Below are positions 53,123-64,000 of a stretch of DNA of 64,000 bases, in pieces. Made by a program: the position numbers and the translations under genes. This DNA is from Holacanthus passer (lineage: Eukaryota > Chordata > Actinopteri > Pomacanthidae). Each line of letters opens with the position of its first letter. Position 1 is the first letter of the stretch. Location of the stretch: assembly GCA_025331565.1 (NCBI GenBank), contig JAFREQ010000096.1:806001-870000 (forward strand), given 5' to 3'. The notes under the pieces are model-generated. The model was not told where the DNA came from. It searched no databases and worked only from the letters and a program-made list of their open reading frames with translations.

Positions 53123-54716
53123 AGGCTGCAAACAACCATTAAGTCCAGATAAAAATACTTGTTACTCCATGAGAAATGCACTGAGTATGTGAAACAACCT
53201 TATTGTGGAACTGACATTTTTGCAATATGAGTGGCTGATGTGGTGACAGAGAGTCATTTCCAGACTCCTCAGTCGTCTCCTGCTTTTCCTTTGTCGCGCG
53301 CTCTTTTCTTCCCTTGATTATTTCCTCCTTCCCTCCTCCCTCCGCTGTGTCTCTACTATATCTAATCACGAGCGTTTGAAGCTTAACTGGGATGTAAACA
53401 GATAGAGGAGGTCTCGTGGTCGAGCCGTAATCACACACACACACATATACGCAGATCATGTACACAAATCAGTACTTACACACAGAAATACACACACGGA
53501 TGCACACATACTGTAGGTATATATTATATTCAAAGAAATGCATAAAGCCACACACACACACGTTCATATACCATACACAAGTACACACACATTATACATA
53601 GACCCAATCTTCAGGCAGCCCCGTACTCGCAGCCCAGACAACTGCTAACAATTATAACAATTAGTGGTTCGGCATTGCCAGCCAGCCACACTGCCTGTTT
53701 ATAATGTGATCGAACACAAATGTCATAACAGTGAAGTTTTGAGACAAACAAGATGCATTATCAACACGATGCCTCAAAGCCAGGTCTGCACTTAACTACA
53801 GAGAAGACCAGGGCTGGTGCAGCGGATGTGTAATTGAGCCAGAATAGAGAGGAAGTCTGCAACATGTACTGAATCTTCTGCATGTCAACCCAGACCCAAA
53901 TTTCTTTCTTTGTCCCTTTCTCTGTCTGCGCTCGAAGTCGGCCTCCAGTTTGAAGAGAGTCAAATATTTATCAGCGGCTGCACAAAAAGCGGTTTGCAAG
54001 TTTGACACGCAGAGGTGGAACGTGAAGAGCTACAAACGGAAAGGTGAAAAAATAAATCAGAAACATAATCAGTTTTTGTATCTACTTTCGGATATTAGCA
54101 AATGATTTCCTGCATCATGTGTTTTTTTTACCAGAGGACATTTTGAGAGCAGGTGTAAATAATACACTCTCCATACACTCTTGTCCAGTACCTTAATGTT
54201 GACATTGTGCATGTTTGCAGATTCTAAATCCATCATGCTTCATCATTATACTTTCCAATCCACTGTGATTATGGGAGGTACACAAAAACATTCAGATTCA
54301 TCCACTGAAAATATCCACTGCTTCATGGAGACTTCACTTTCTTGAGCAAAAAAAAGTGTGTTACGGTCAATGAGTGTGTAACAGTTATGCAGCTCAGTGT
54401 GTTTGGTCGCGGCATCATGTCACATTCAGGTGGATTGAAGGTTCGGCTGCACCGGAGCACAGCAGGAGAGCATTAACGGCTGCCGCTGGATCGAGCAGCT
54501 CTAACTGGATTAAGTGGAGGAGGAGAACTCACAAGTGACTGAAACAATGTTAGCGGGCATGAACAGGAGTGTGTGTGAGAGTGTGTGTGTGTCATGACCA
54601 CTGTCATAAACACACCTTATACAGCAGAGCAAAACTGGCCTTGCTGGAGTATTATTCTCTCTGAAACTCCAACACACACACATACCTAACTTTTTTTCTG
54701 GAGAACCAACACAATA

Positions 54717-54967
54717 GGCCTTTTCACAGTAGACATTTTGACATGTCACAGTAGGAAAAGCACAGGTATAAATAATAAAATTAATGATGCCTGAGTTCCA
54801 TTTAGCCGCTTCAGTTTCGGGGTCGAGGCATTCACGCTGGCTCGCTGTCACACTGTCACGGCTGCAGGACGCTCGAATCGGCTGAAACCGTCATTAATGT
54901 TATTAGTAGGCTAACACCTCTGCTTTTCCCGCTGCGGCAAGTCAAAATGTCTGCTGTGAAAAAGGCC
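54717..54967. mobile_element. MITE-like element with about 28-base inverted ends
   Basis: The left end is GGCCTTTTCACAGTAGACAT then TTTGACATGTCA. The right end, reverse-complemented, is GGCCTTTTTCACAGCAGACA then TTTTGACTTGCC. It is 251 bases with no coding capacity. Relatives are at 25029-25192 and 59040-59107. I could not see a clear target duplication. Confidence 0.75.
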
Positions 54968-57900
54968 CACGTCTGAGCTGTGACAACACTCCCGTATTAG
55001 AGCCCTTATTAGTTTCCTCACATCCTCTCTGCTCGGGACAGTGACTGTGTTACAGCAGCTTCAGCTGATAAATGTCAAATAATCTGCACAAAACAATCTT
55101 AAATATTTAATTCAAAACACAGCAAATTATTAATCAAAGGATCAATATTTAATAAGCATCTATGTTTGTATAGCGTGGCAATTTGATTTTATTTAGCGCT
55201 CCATTTGCGAGTTGTTATGCTGTTACTTGAAAAAGAAAAAACGTGTTTGTGTGGATTTCCACCAAGCATATAACTTCATTAATAGACGTGTTTTTCCTCA
55301 ATAAACATTTTTTTCAGCTGCGGTGAACTTGACTCCTCATTACTTCCACTGTGTGTTTGTCTGGCTTCCTCCATTTTGGTTTCTCCGACTGTCCGTTCCC
55401 CCGGAGGTCAACACTGTCAAAATGGTTTTCTATCAATCAGTGTCGCAAATTCGCCCCTACAAGTTGTTCTATAATTGATTTTGGGGATGTTTAGGTATGA
55501 TTTTAGGCTGCCTTTTTTGAGCACTACAGAAAAACTAAGGAGTGCATCTTCAGGTTTATAGAGAGGTCCCAAAGTCAAAGACTGGATCAGACTGGATCCA
55601 CTTTTAAGACGAGGTGATCTGTGTTCAGTAGCCCACCGCGGCCTCACAGTGGATCGACAGCGATCCGACTACATCTGTCTCCCTCTGTCTGTCCTCTTCG
55701 ATCTCTCCAGTCGTCTGTCTTCCTGGCAGGGAGCGGTCTATCCTACGCTGGGACCGAAGCCTCCTCGGCAGACAGCGGCCCTAATTTCATTAATTATAAA
55801 CCAATGTGCTGCTGGCAGCCCCTCTGGAGAGGACTTTACCCAGCGCTGGCATCTGTTCAGTGCAAACACAGCGAGGGATGAAGGGATGGAGGGAGGAGAA
55901 AACAAGGACATCTCTGACTCCCGCCATGGGTGAAGCATGCGGTGCTGTGCGAGGGAGCGGATGGTGGGGGGGAGAGGTGGTCGGTGGGGTTTTAAAAGTT
56001 CATGTTTCCAGCAGGGATGCTTAAAGTGGCAATCCAAGACGCGAGGGAGTGGAGTCGCTGCTATAGGAAGTTTAAGAGGAAGGAAACACCTCTTCTTCAA
56101 TTTGAGACTCACTATAATGTATAATCGGAGTCGCATCATGTTGAATAAAAGATTTCCATTTCTGGAAGTTAGTAAATCCTGGAGAGTTTTCATGAACTTT
56201 TCAAAACCCACGAGGCAGTTTTCTTTGGATTTATATTGTCTTCAGAATGACAAGTCAGTCGCTGCCCAAAATTACATCCAGGGCTTTGAGTCAATTTGTC
56301 ATTTTGTGGCTTGTTGCAAAAATTGTGGTCCTTATTTTTCTTGTCCCCGAGTCCCAGCTTTGTTTCACCTTTGTGCATCTCGAAATCTTGAAAACCAACA
56401 AAAGAAAGAGAAAAGGGTCAAAAAGAAGAATGGAGGAAACAAAGAAACTGAATACGTATAATCGGGCTGTTAATTCATCCACATCACACACACACGCGCA
56501 TTCAAAGTGCAAAAGCATGTTACCAAAGTGGAAGCTGTTTACTCCCTCGTCATTCATAAATTATACACACAAACACACACGTTCAAACACACAGCATGCA
56601 CAGGACAAAAGGCTTAGTTTGATTTTTATGTTGCATCATTGTCAAATAATGGTGCAAAAAATGATTGATGATTATTAGTGTTGCTGCGAAGTCACATTAA
56701 GAAGCAATACCTGAATTTAAACATAATTAAATCTGACCAAAACGTGAATTACATGCATTTGTAGGATAAATACTGAACTCGATTTGAAATCATTTTTAAC
56801 TTCTTAAAACTGTGGCTGCAAGGCCAAGCTGTGCGTCGCAAAAACCAGACCCAAAGCAGTGATGGGAAAAGGTGAGCTACTTTCTGTATCACAGAGCAGC
56901 TTTAATGTGATTTTCAGCTCTAATTAGAGTTAAGTCACTTAGTGTGTTGTAATGATGTTTGGCTCACAGAGCAGCAGACGCCGTCCATCAGCCAAATGAA
57001 ATATTAAACTGACCTACCGCTGGATTACGTGTGTGTGTGTGTGTGGATTCATATTTGTAGTTGTGTCAGGAGACCTCCGTAGCACACTGTGCATCCATCG
57101 CTGCCACATACAGTAAACACACACACATTTCTGACCTACATTCACTATACACAAACAACGGGGTGTCAGGAGGGGCAGGGTAACAAAATGTGTGTGTGTG
57201 TGTGTGTTGGGGATGAAAATCTGCAGGTGCACTGGGCCGTGAATCTAATGCAAAATTAGTGTTATCTTCCTGCCAAATAATTCATGATCCCGCATCCGAA
57301 ATGATCGCAGAATGACTCGACTTGTCATCCCCTCGGTCTTTGTCACTCTCCCCATGAAGCATGTTTTATTCAAAATGTCACACAGAGCTGAAACTAGTAA
57401 ATAAGTACAGCAGCTACAATTGGCAATTCTCCGGTTTGATCCCAAAAGAATTTTAGGCCTGATTTGAGCAATAGTATTTAAAGGGAAGTGGCATCACCCT
57501 GACTTACACAGAACCTTTTTTTTTGTTGCAAGTTTTACAGCGCAGAACACAGTAAGTAATGACAGGGTGTGTTAAGGGTCTTGTTTCAATAGGTCTTATT
57601 GGAATTCATGCAGCCATTAGTCTCCACCACATTAGTGATGTAGAAGTGTATTCCAAGACGTGCCAGTACACTGTGACATCACAACTGGCTCAACCAACTA
57701 TTAGAGGTGCAACACGTTTAAAACTTTCCACCTGGTGTATTCAATGTATTCAACCTGGTATTTATTTAGTCTTTAAAAGGAAACATACTGCTTTATTTTA
57801 GCTGAGCCTTTGCAGTGGTGGATGGGAACTCAAGCAGGCGTTCAGTCAGAAAATGGCTGGCGTAGATGGATAAATGTTTCTTGACGTAATGTTAAGATAA

Positions 57901-59039
57901 AACACGATCCATGTCAGCCTGAGCGATACACCCATAATTTGGAAAGGTTCAGTCACAGTGTTTTATAAGACGTTGAGACTGGACTTAACTTTGCAATTAT
58001 TTCGTCCTCCATCTTTACAATCAGGAGGTCAACAGCAGAATTACATTCACATTAGAAAGTAATCTACCTGGAATGTGCGATTGCATGTATTTCATTGGCC
58101 GGCGGCGTGTGTGTCTGGATGATGATATGTCCAACAGTGCATTTTTTTGGTACTTGACATTTCTAATTAGATTATAATCATGTAAAACGGTGTCTAATAG
58201 TGTATTTCCATCTCCTATTTGGTTTCTAGAATATAAGAGTCAAAGTATAATTTGGTATAATAGTGTTTAAGTATAGTATGTATTGGGTCTTAAACAGCAT
58301 TATGAGTTTTTTAATTACACTGTAATTAGGTGTATGCTGTCTAATTAGGGTATAAGTGTGCGAGTTTACTGTCTAATAAAGAACATATCATTTCTACTTT
58401 TGTCTAATCTGATACAACTTGTTACATCTTAATACTGTAAAATGAAGTATATCTATATCTGATAAATTAAGAAGCAGGAGGTAGGAGGAAAAAAGAAACA
58501 GCGAGGCGACTTGGCTGCGCTTTTAGTTCACTGGCCGGAGCCCAGTCGAGAGTGTTTACTTTATTGTAGGTCAGTGTGTGCACACCCACTAACTATAGCC
58601 AGGGCCCCGGCATATAAAACCGTAAATAATATGTCTACATTTAGAGAAATCATCGGGTGTCGCTGTGGAATGCAACACCATTGTGGTGAAGCATTTTCAC
58701 AAAAGAGCTAAACAACCGCCGGAGAAAGCCAGAGAAAGGACAATATACTGTAGTTGTGTCGATGCGATACGATGTGATCGACGTCTGTTATGGCGTCGAT
58801 GAAACTGCTCGAGTGAATGCCTATGATGCCTGTCATGGTGAGTATGTTTCAGTGTCCACTGTTGGTCTTAATGTTTTAGAGGCCCTTCCCACATTAAAAC
58901 AGCCCCGGAGGAATCACTAGTTTCATTACAATGCTCAGATGCAAGTTGGACAGTTTGATCAATGAGAGCATAACTCAGTAAGAGAAAACTCAGGATTAGT
59001 TTCCTTTTCACTCAGACACTGTGGCGTGGTTTGACATGG

Positions 59040-59107
59040 TGACCATCATTAATTATATTAGCGTGCTTTTGCTGGTTCAACTTAAAACGTCTGCTGTGAA
59101 AAGGCCT
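59040..59107. mobile_element. Partial copy (right end) of the 54717-54967 MITE family
   Basis: Ends aacttaaaacgtctgctgtg plus aaaaggcc, matching the right ITR of the better copy. The inner part (catcattaattatattag) matches its interior. The left end is not found nearby. Confidence 0.55.
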
Positions 59108-62100
59108 ATTACTGTAACATATCTGATAGGTCAGACACTCAAATAGAGAAAAGCACAAGCGTAAATTCCAAAAGACAAGGCCTAACACAAGGTTTCACCA
59201 AGCAAAGGCAGCCTCACTTTCTACACAGGCAAACACTCACTGATACTTTCTGTTCAAATACCAGATATATCACAATCTGTATAGCAACATAACACACAGA
59301 GTTATATTACTTAGACTGATCAAAATACTGTTTGAGATATAATGACAGTGACGAATGACATTGCTTTACTCAAACTAGGTTATAATTGCAGATTTGTGAT
59401 TCCTTTATTAGTTTAAACGATGAATGGATCAAGTCTTGGGATACATTCTTCTTAAAGGAAAATGCCCTCACTGCTTGTCGAGAGTCAGACGAGAAGGTCG
59501 ATAGCCTCAGACAGTTTTCATGACAAGTAAAGTGATCACATATAAACTCAATTCAACAATTGGACTGTGCCAATAGTGGTTTAAACAAGAGGCTTATTAC
59601 TCCAAATTGTAACCTAACTGAATTCGGTGGGTCCACAGAGGAAGGTTCAAATGTATTTTCCCACTGCGGCACGGCCTAAACACTGGTGGGAATAAGTTGG
59701 ATCTGAGGGCTGGATGCCACGCGGGCTATACGATCTCTGTTTTGTCCTGATAAACAAAAGTTGACAAGAAGCACAGTTGACAGAAAAGCCTTCCTCCGAT
59801 GATAACCTAAACACGCTCGCACGCGAAGACGCACACATGATTGCATGAACACGTATTCACACACGAAGCCTCACGTCTTAGTCGATCGTATTTGCCAGCG
59901 GAGCCCTATGATTGCAAGATAAACACGAAGAGGGAGGTTTGAGCCCTGGAGTCACCTGAGTGTTTGCAGACCTGAAGGTGTGTGTTTCCTTGGGTCCGCT
60001 CACAAGAAAACGACTGACCTCGCTGATCTCTGCCAGCCTATTTCATTTCGCTCTTTTGTTGAACTATCACATCTTACGCGCCACCGCCCCCCAGACACCT
60101 CCCCCGGCAAACCCACTGCCATTTAGAATAACAGATGAATAAATGGATGAAGGGGAAAAACAGTAGACTGAAACCACAGTGGAACTCAGTAATGGTCAGC
60201 CAGGCCCACCACGCCTCAGCAAATGTTTGTCCAAACCTGTTATTTCTGGCATTGTACTGTCTCAAAGAGATCATTTTATTCTCCGAGAGGAATGCAGCTG
60301 CTATAAATAGTCTGGAGATGAAGGAGGGGAAATCAGAGATTTGTAGAGTAATTACAGAGCCAGAGTCAAACCCTTCTGTTATGGCTCATTTTTCATCAAC
60401 CTCTGTCTCCATGACTGTCTGACTGACTGACCGACTGAGATAAAATGGCAGTTTTTCTCTGTGGGAAACGCACGTCTGGCCTGATATTTGGCCTTTATTT
60501 ATTCTATATCTGCTTTTATTGACTCTGTGACTCTCAGGCTCGTTTGTCATCAAACCCCAAGTTGAATAAGAAGATGATGCAGTTTGATTTCAGACTGAAC
60601 TTTCAACAACAGCATTTGTCATTGATATGAGTAGATTGACCAAAACAAATGACAAACGCTGCTGTCTGACATATTGATGTTATGGTTTTAGCAACATCCT
60701 GTCAACAGGTCAGATCAGAAAACATGTGTCAGTTTGGAAGGTGATGACAAACACCTTGTTGTTAAGTTTGGAGAACTTGAACTTACAAACAATGGAAACT
60801 TTTCAAGTACCAAAACCCTGAAAGGCCGGAGCAGGTAGCACCAGCTGAGACCAGGATGAGAACCCACAGGCCTCTCAGTTTCAAACACATTCACCGTGTG
60901 AGTCCACATGAGGTTGACGGGAGGCGATCCTACACCACCCGTCAACCCCGGAGCCCATCGCTGGAACAACATACTTTCAATCAGAAGAGAAACAGTGCTT
61001 TTCAGCTTAGGGGTAAATTAGTGGCAAAAGTGAAACTGCTTTATATACAATACACTGCACATAGTATAATGTATTCCAATGGATTTTATCTAAGCAAGGC
61101 TGATGACGTAACGTGAAATAAAGTTCAAGGTTTTGTGTCCAGTGGGAAGAAAATGTTTTGAGAAATTCAGTAGTATATAGACTTTTAATATGTACACTCT
61201 TAGTAAAAATGCATTGCGTGTGTGATCACCGCAGACTGAATGAAACACAAGAAAAAGTAATAACAAGAAGAAGGTTAATCAGGATGGAGCAGTTACACCA
61301 ATCAATACTGGCACTTCAGATTTTAGAGAGTGTGCAAACATAAAATGGTGAACTGTCCACTGGGTTTTGACCTTGGTACTTGTGGCGCCCCCTACGGCTC
61401 AGTAAGCCAATTTCCAAACACAGCCTGAAGATATGTAGCCAGATGTATGATGACTGGACAATGAGTTATGACCATTTTCCTCTTAAGCCCCGCCCTTTGT
61501 GTTATTGATCAATATCTTGAAAACGAAATAAGAAATCATCAAATTTTATGCAACTTGATCCACAGGCAGTTTGGTTTAAGAGGAGATGTCAAAAAATACG
61601 CAGAGACTAGTCAACACAAAGAGCAGAACTAAAACAGCTAAAACATAAAACCCCTCACACTCTTTTGTTTTCAGTGAGAACTCAAACAGCCGGGCAAGTT
61701 GCCCTGACAGCATTTGTGTCTTAAATGATCTTTGTGGAGTACAAAAGGACTTTTTAGCTGGTAAATTGCTGTAATTATCAAACATGCCCTTCTCATTTTG
61801 CACAGTCAGACCTCGTTGGCAAATTCACCCCGGCAATTAACGAAAGCTGGAAATGAATGACAAGTAATGGTGTGGCACACATTACTCAGATGAGGACAAA
61901 CAATCTGGGGAAAGGAGGTTGTAATAATGGGAAATGTGCAAGACGGGCAGAGAGGAATTACACACTGGAAACATCATGAGCTTTTTTGTCGAGAGGAAGG
62001 ACGTTTGAATTGGTGTTTGCGAATTTGTCAGTTCGGATGTGTTGTAAGAAAATTTGAAATCCTGTGACCCCTGTTCGACCTTTGTGTTGTTCGTTCATTA

Positions 62101-64000
62101 CTGATATTAGCAGCTATGAACCAGGGTGCCTTTCTCTCTGCTGGAGACACTTTGTGGGCTTTGTTCTGCTGCTTTTGTTGTGGTCCGAGGGAGGAGGACG
62201 AAGAGGTGGGTGGGTGGGGGGCACAAGATGCAAATGACAGTGTTTCAGAGCACTTTGTCACCAATCATGGAGAAATTATAGCTCTATGAGGCTTGTACAC
62301 AACATCCAAAAACACAAAGTGGCTTCTTGAGGATCTGCGTTTAGTGGATCTACAACGGTTTTATGACCTGTCTGTGAAATTTCTCTCTCCGTAATCGTGA
62401 TCTCATAATCTCTGGGGAAATGCATTTAAAACATGCAATATACAATCTTGAATTAAATGGGGAAAAGCATGACTAAAGAGACACTGAGACACTGTGCTGG
62501 CATCACTAATGTAAAGCAGAAAAATATGGAAGGCAACAAAAAACTTTTTCTAACTGTGAAATCCTCCAAGCTCTCACTTTTTCATCTCCCTGACTTTCAC
62601 CTTGACATGACGACCAGACAGCATGAAGACACTTTGATTCACAGAGAAATTGCGCCCCTGTGTGACAGCATGTAGTATTGCACAAACCTCTACTTATAAA
62701 ACTGGCTCTTTATTCTATTTTCCATCCCATTTCATATTTCTTATAAATTAGTGAAACTGTTAACTACAATGTAAGTTAAAGCCCACTGATGAAACTATGT
62801 CTGGCATGTATATTTCATCTTGCCTTAAGAAGGAGTTCATTTTATTCTTCCCACTGTTTCTAGGAGAAAACAGACATTTTCAAAGACAACGTGTGTGACT
62901 CTTTGCTTTGTGGTTTAATAGCCAGACAAGCAAAAGATTGTAAATTTTGCCAGGACGTGTTGTCTGGTAGAAATGAATGACACTTTTTTCTTTTGACCTC
63001 GTATCAAATAACAGAGCTAAGTGTCCTTATATCCATAACTCCAGCATTTAAAAACCCTTCTCGTGCACATGACAGAGTGCTTAGCTCCTTCCTGGTGGGA
63101 AAGAACCCACATCAAACAACAGATCCAATCTGAATCTAGTCACTACTTGTCCAACCACGGGATGTTTTTTCTTACTGGCCCTGAAATGGAAGCCTTTCAT
63201 TTTTTCCTTGTCACCTCCAGAAAACCATGACGACAGCCTGACCCGTCACACCTCCCACCCCGGCACGGTCATCTGATTTTTGTGATTGCACATTTGCACT
63301 GGTATGTTTGGGCTTGTGTCTCTTACTGTAGAAGGTTAGACACTAGAGAGCAGCAAAGCGTGTCAATAGTCTAAGGTCAGGATGAGACTGTGAGATGAGG
63401 ATGAACACAGTTTACAGGAAGCCTCTTGTTACTTTCATTCTGCAGATGCAGTCAGAATCATAGTTGATTCCCAAGATTGACAGAGCATTTTACTAATCAG
63501 TGCTGTATCATTCCCCATCCAGTCTCATTTCTCATGGCTTTGTAACATTGAAGTTACTGTTTAAAGCCTGCAGTGAAGTTCTCAACTACCAAACCAAAAT
63601 CCTTCAACATGCCTGGTCATCTTGAAGCATGAGACTCAACTGAAGTGGATAATACGACATAAACAGAGGCATGTACTGGCACACGTGTAATGGTGACATG
63701 ACAAAGCCATCACAGAGCCAAGATCCCCAACCCTGACTCATTCCACTCACTAACTAATCTCAGCCCTGGTCTTCAGACAGATACTTGTGGTGGGTATTTA
63801 TGCACTGATTCCACCAGAACCAAGATGGCAACCAGTGAACTGGCGACCCTCCAGGAACCAGGGAAATGCTCCCAAGACAGTGTCTTCACCCACGTTCTCC
63901 ATCACACTAAAGTGAAAACAACAAACTGGTCGGTCTCATATTGAGATCGACCACTTCAGCCTACGAAGGGGATGCTTGGCTCTGACCCACTGTCACATGG

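Larger units (their letters stand above)
45337..64000. other. 3' UTR and gene-poor flank downstream of the SATB2-like gene
   Basis: No gene is supported in about 18.7 kb. The 3' UTR length is unclear: AATAAA signals occur only at 48654-48659 and later. The stretch has GT/CA microsatellites, two MITE-like elements (52788-53122, 54717-54967), a partial third (59040-59107), a LINE RT scrap (51181-51231), a GC-rich block (52340-52690) and several candidate regulatory blocks. Gene-poor flanks with enhancers are known around SATB2 in mammals. Confidence 0.65.

Noticed and set aside
55738..56211. 157-codon open frame on - in the downstream flank
   Set aside because: No domain, and a competing + frame of similar length covers the same bases. 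I cannot support a gene.
1..64000. tRNA, rRNA, snoRNA, CRISPR or viral genes
   Set aside because: No tRNA A/B-box pair with a foldable cloverleaf, no rRNA stretch, no regularly spaced direct repeats and no viral gene seen on either strand.

Overview
This is vertebrate, almost certainly teleost (ray-finned fish, probably percomorph), genomic DNA. The coding regions are broken into short GC-rich exons with GT-AG borders inside AT-rich introns. The window is studded with (CA)n/(GT)n microsatellites and with short interspersed repeats of types I recognise from teleost genomes. I see no bacterial-style gene layout, CRISPR array, rRNA or tRNA. All splice models below were read by eye from acceptor and donor dinucleotides, phase and protein similarity; no search was run.

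Layout. (1) About 1.5-13.8 kb, + strand: the last nine coding exons of an ELK-clade (KCNH3/4/8-type) voltage-gated potassium channel, from the S4 segment to the stop codon. The N-terminal PAS region and S1-S3 lie left of the window. The nine exons sum to 2,421 bp (806 codons plus stop) with every junction in phase. (2) About 14.6-16.3 kb, - strand: a complete three-exon gamma-S-type crystallin gene (174 aa) with TATA box, poly(A) signal and a small upstream cluster of MAF-like and SOX-like motifs. It is tail-to-tail with the channel gene. (3) About 16.3-29.0 kb: no recognisable gene; microsatellites, decayed LINE sequence and teleost interspersed repeats. (4) About 29.0-45.3 kb, + strand: a complete coding region of a SATB2-like chromatin organiser in 11 coding exons (2,487 bp, 828 aa), with ULD, CUT-like, CUT1, CUT2 and homeobox parts, plus an extra in-frame 51-bp exon. 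(5) About 45.3-64.0 kb: a gene-poor flank downstream of the SATB gene, with several MITE-like elements and blocks that look like candidate regulatory DNA.

The three genes do not form a pathway. The channel sets neuronal excitability, the crystallin is a lens structural protein, and SATB proteins tether and regulate chromatin. The neighbourhood is informative for genome history: in human, KCNH8 lies near SATB1 on 3p24. Here an ELK channel with mixed KCNH3-like and KCNH8/4-like sequence lies near a SATB2-like gene, which suggests a paralogous copy of the same ancient block.

The most interesting signals are in the SATB gene. Three successive exons (6, 7 and 8) have (GT)n tracts just upstream of their acceptors. 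Exon 8, which encodes the second half of CUT1, is flanked by (GT)n on one side and (CA)n on the other, and the CA tract runs across its donor. Exon 6 is a 51-bp cassette that restores the same IKVE (SUMO-type) junction whether it is included or skipped.
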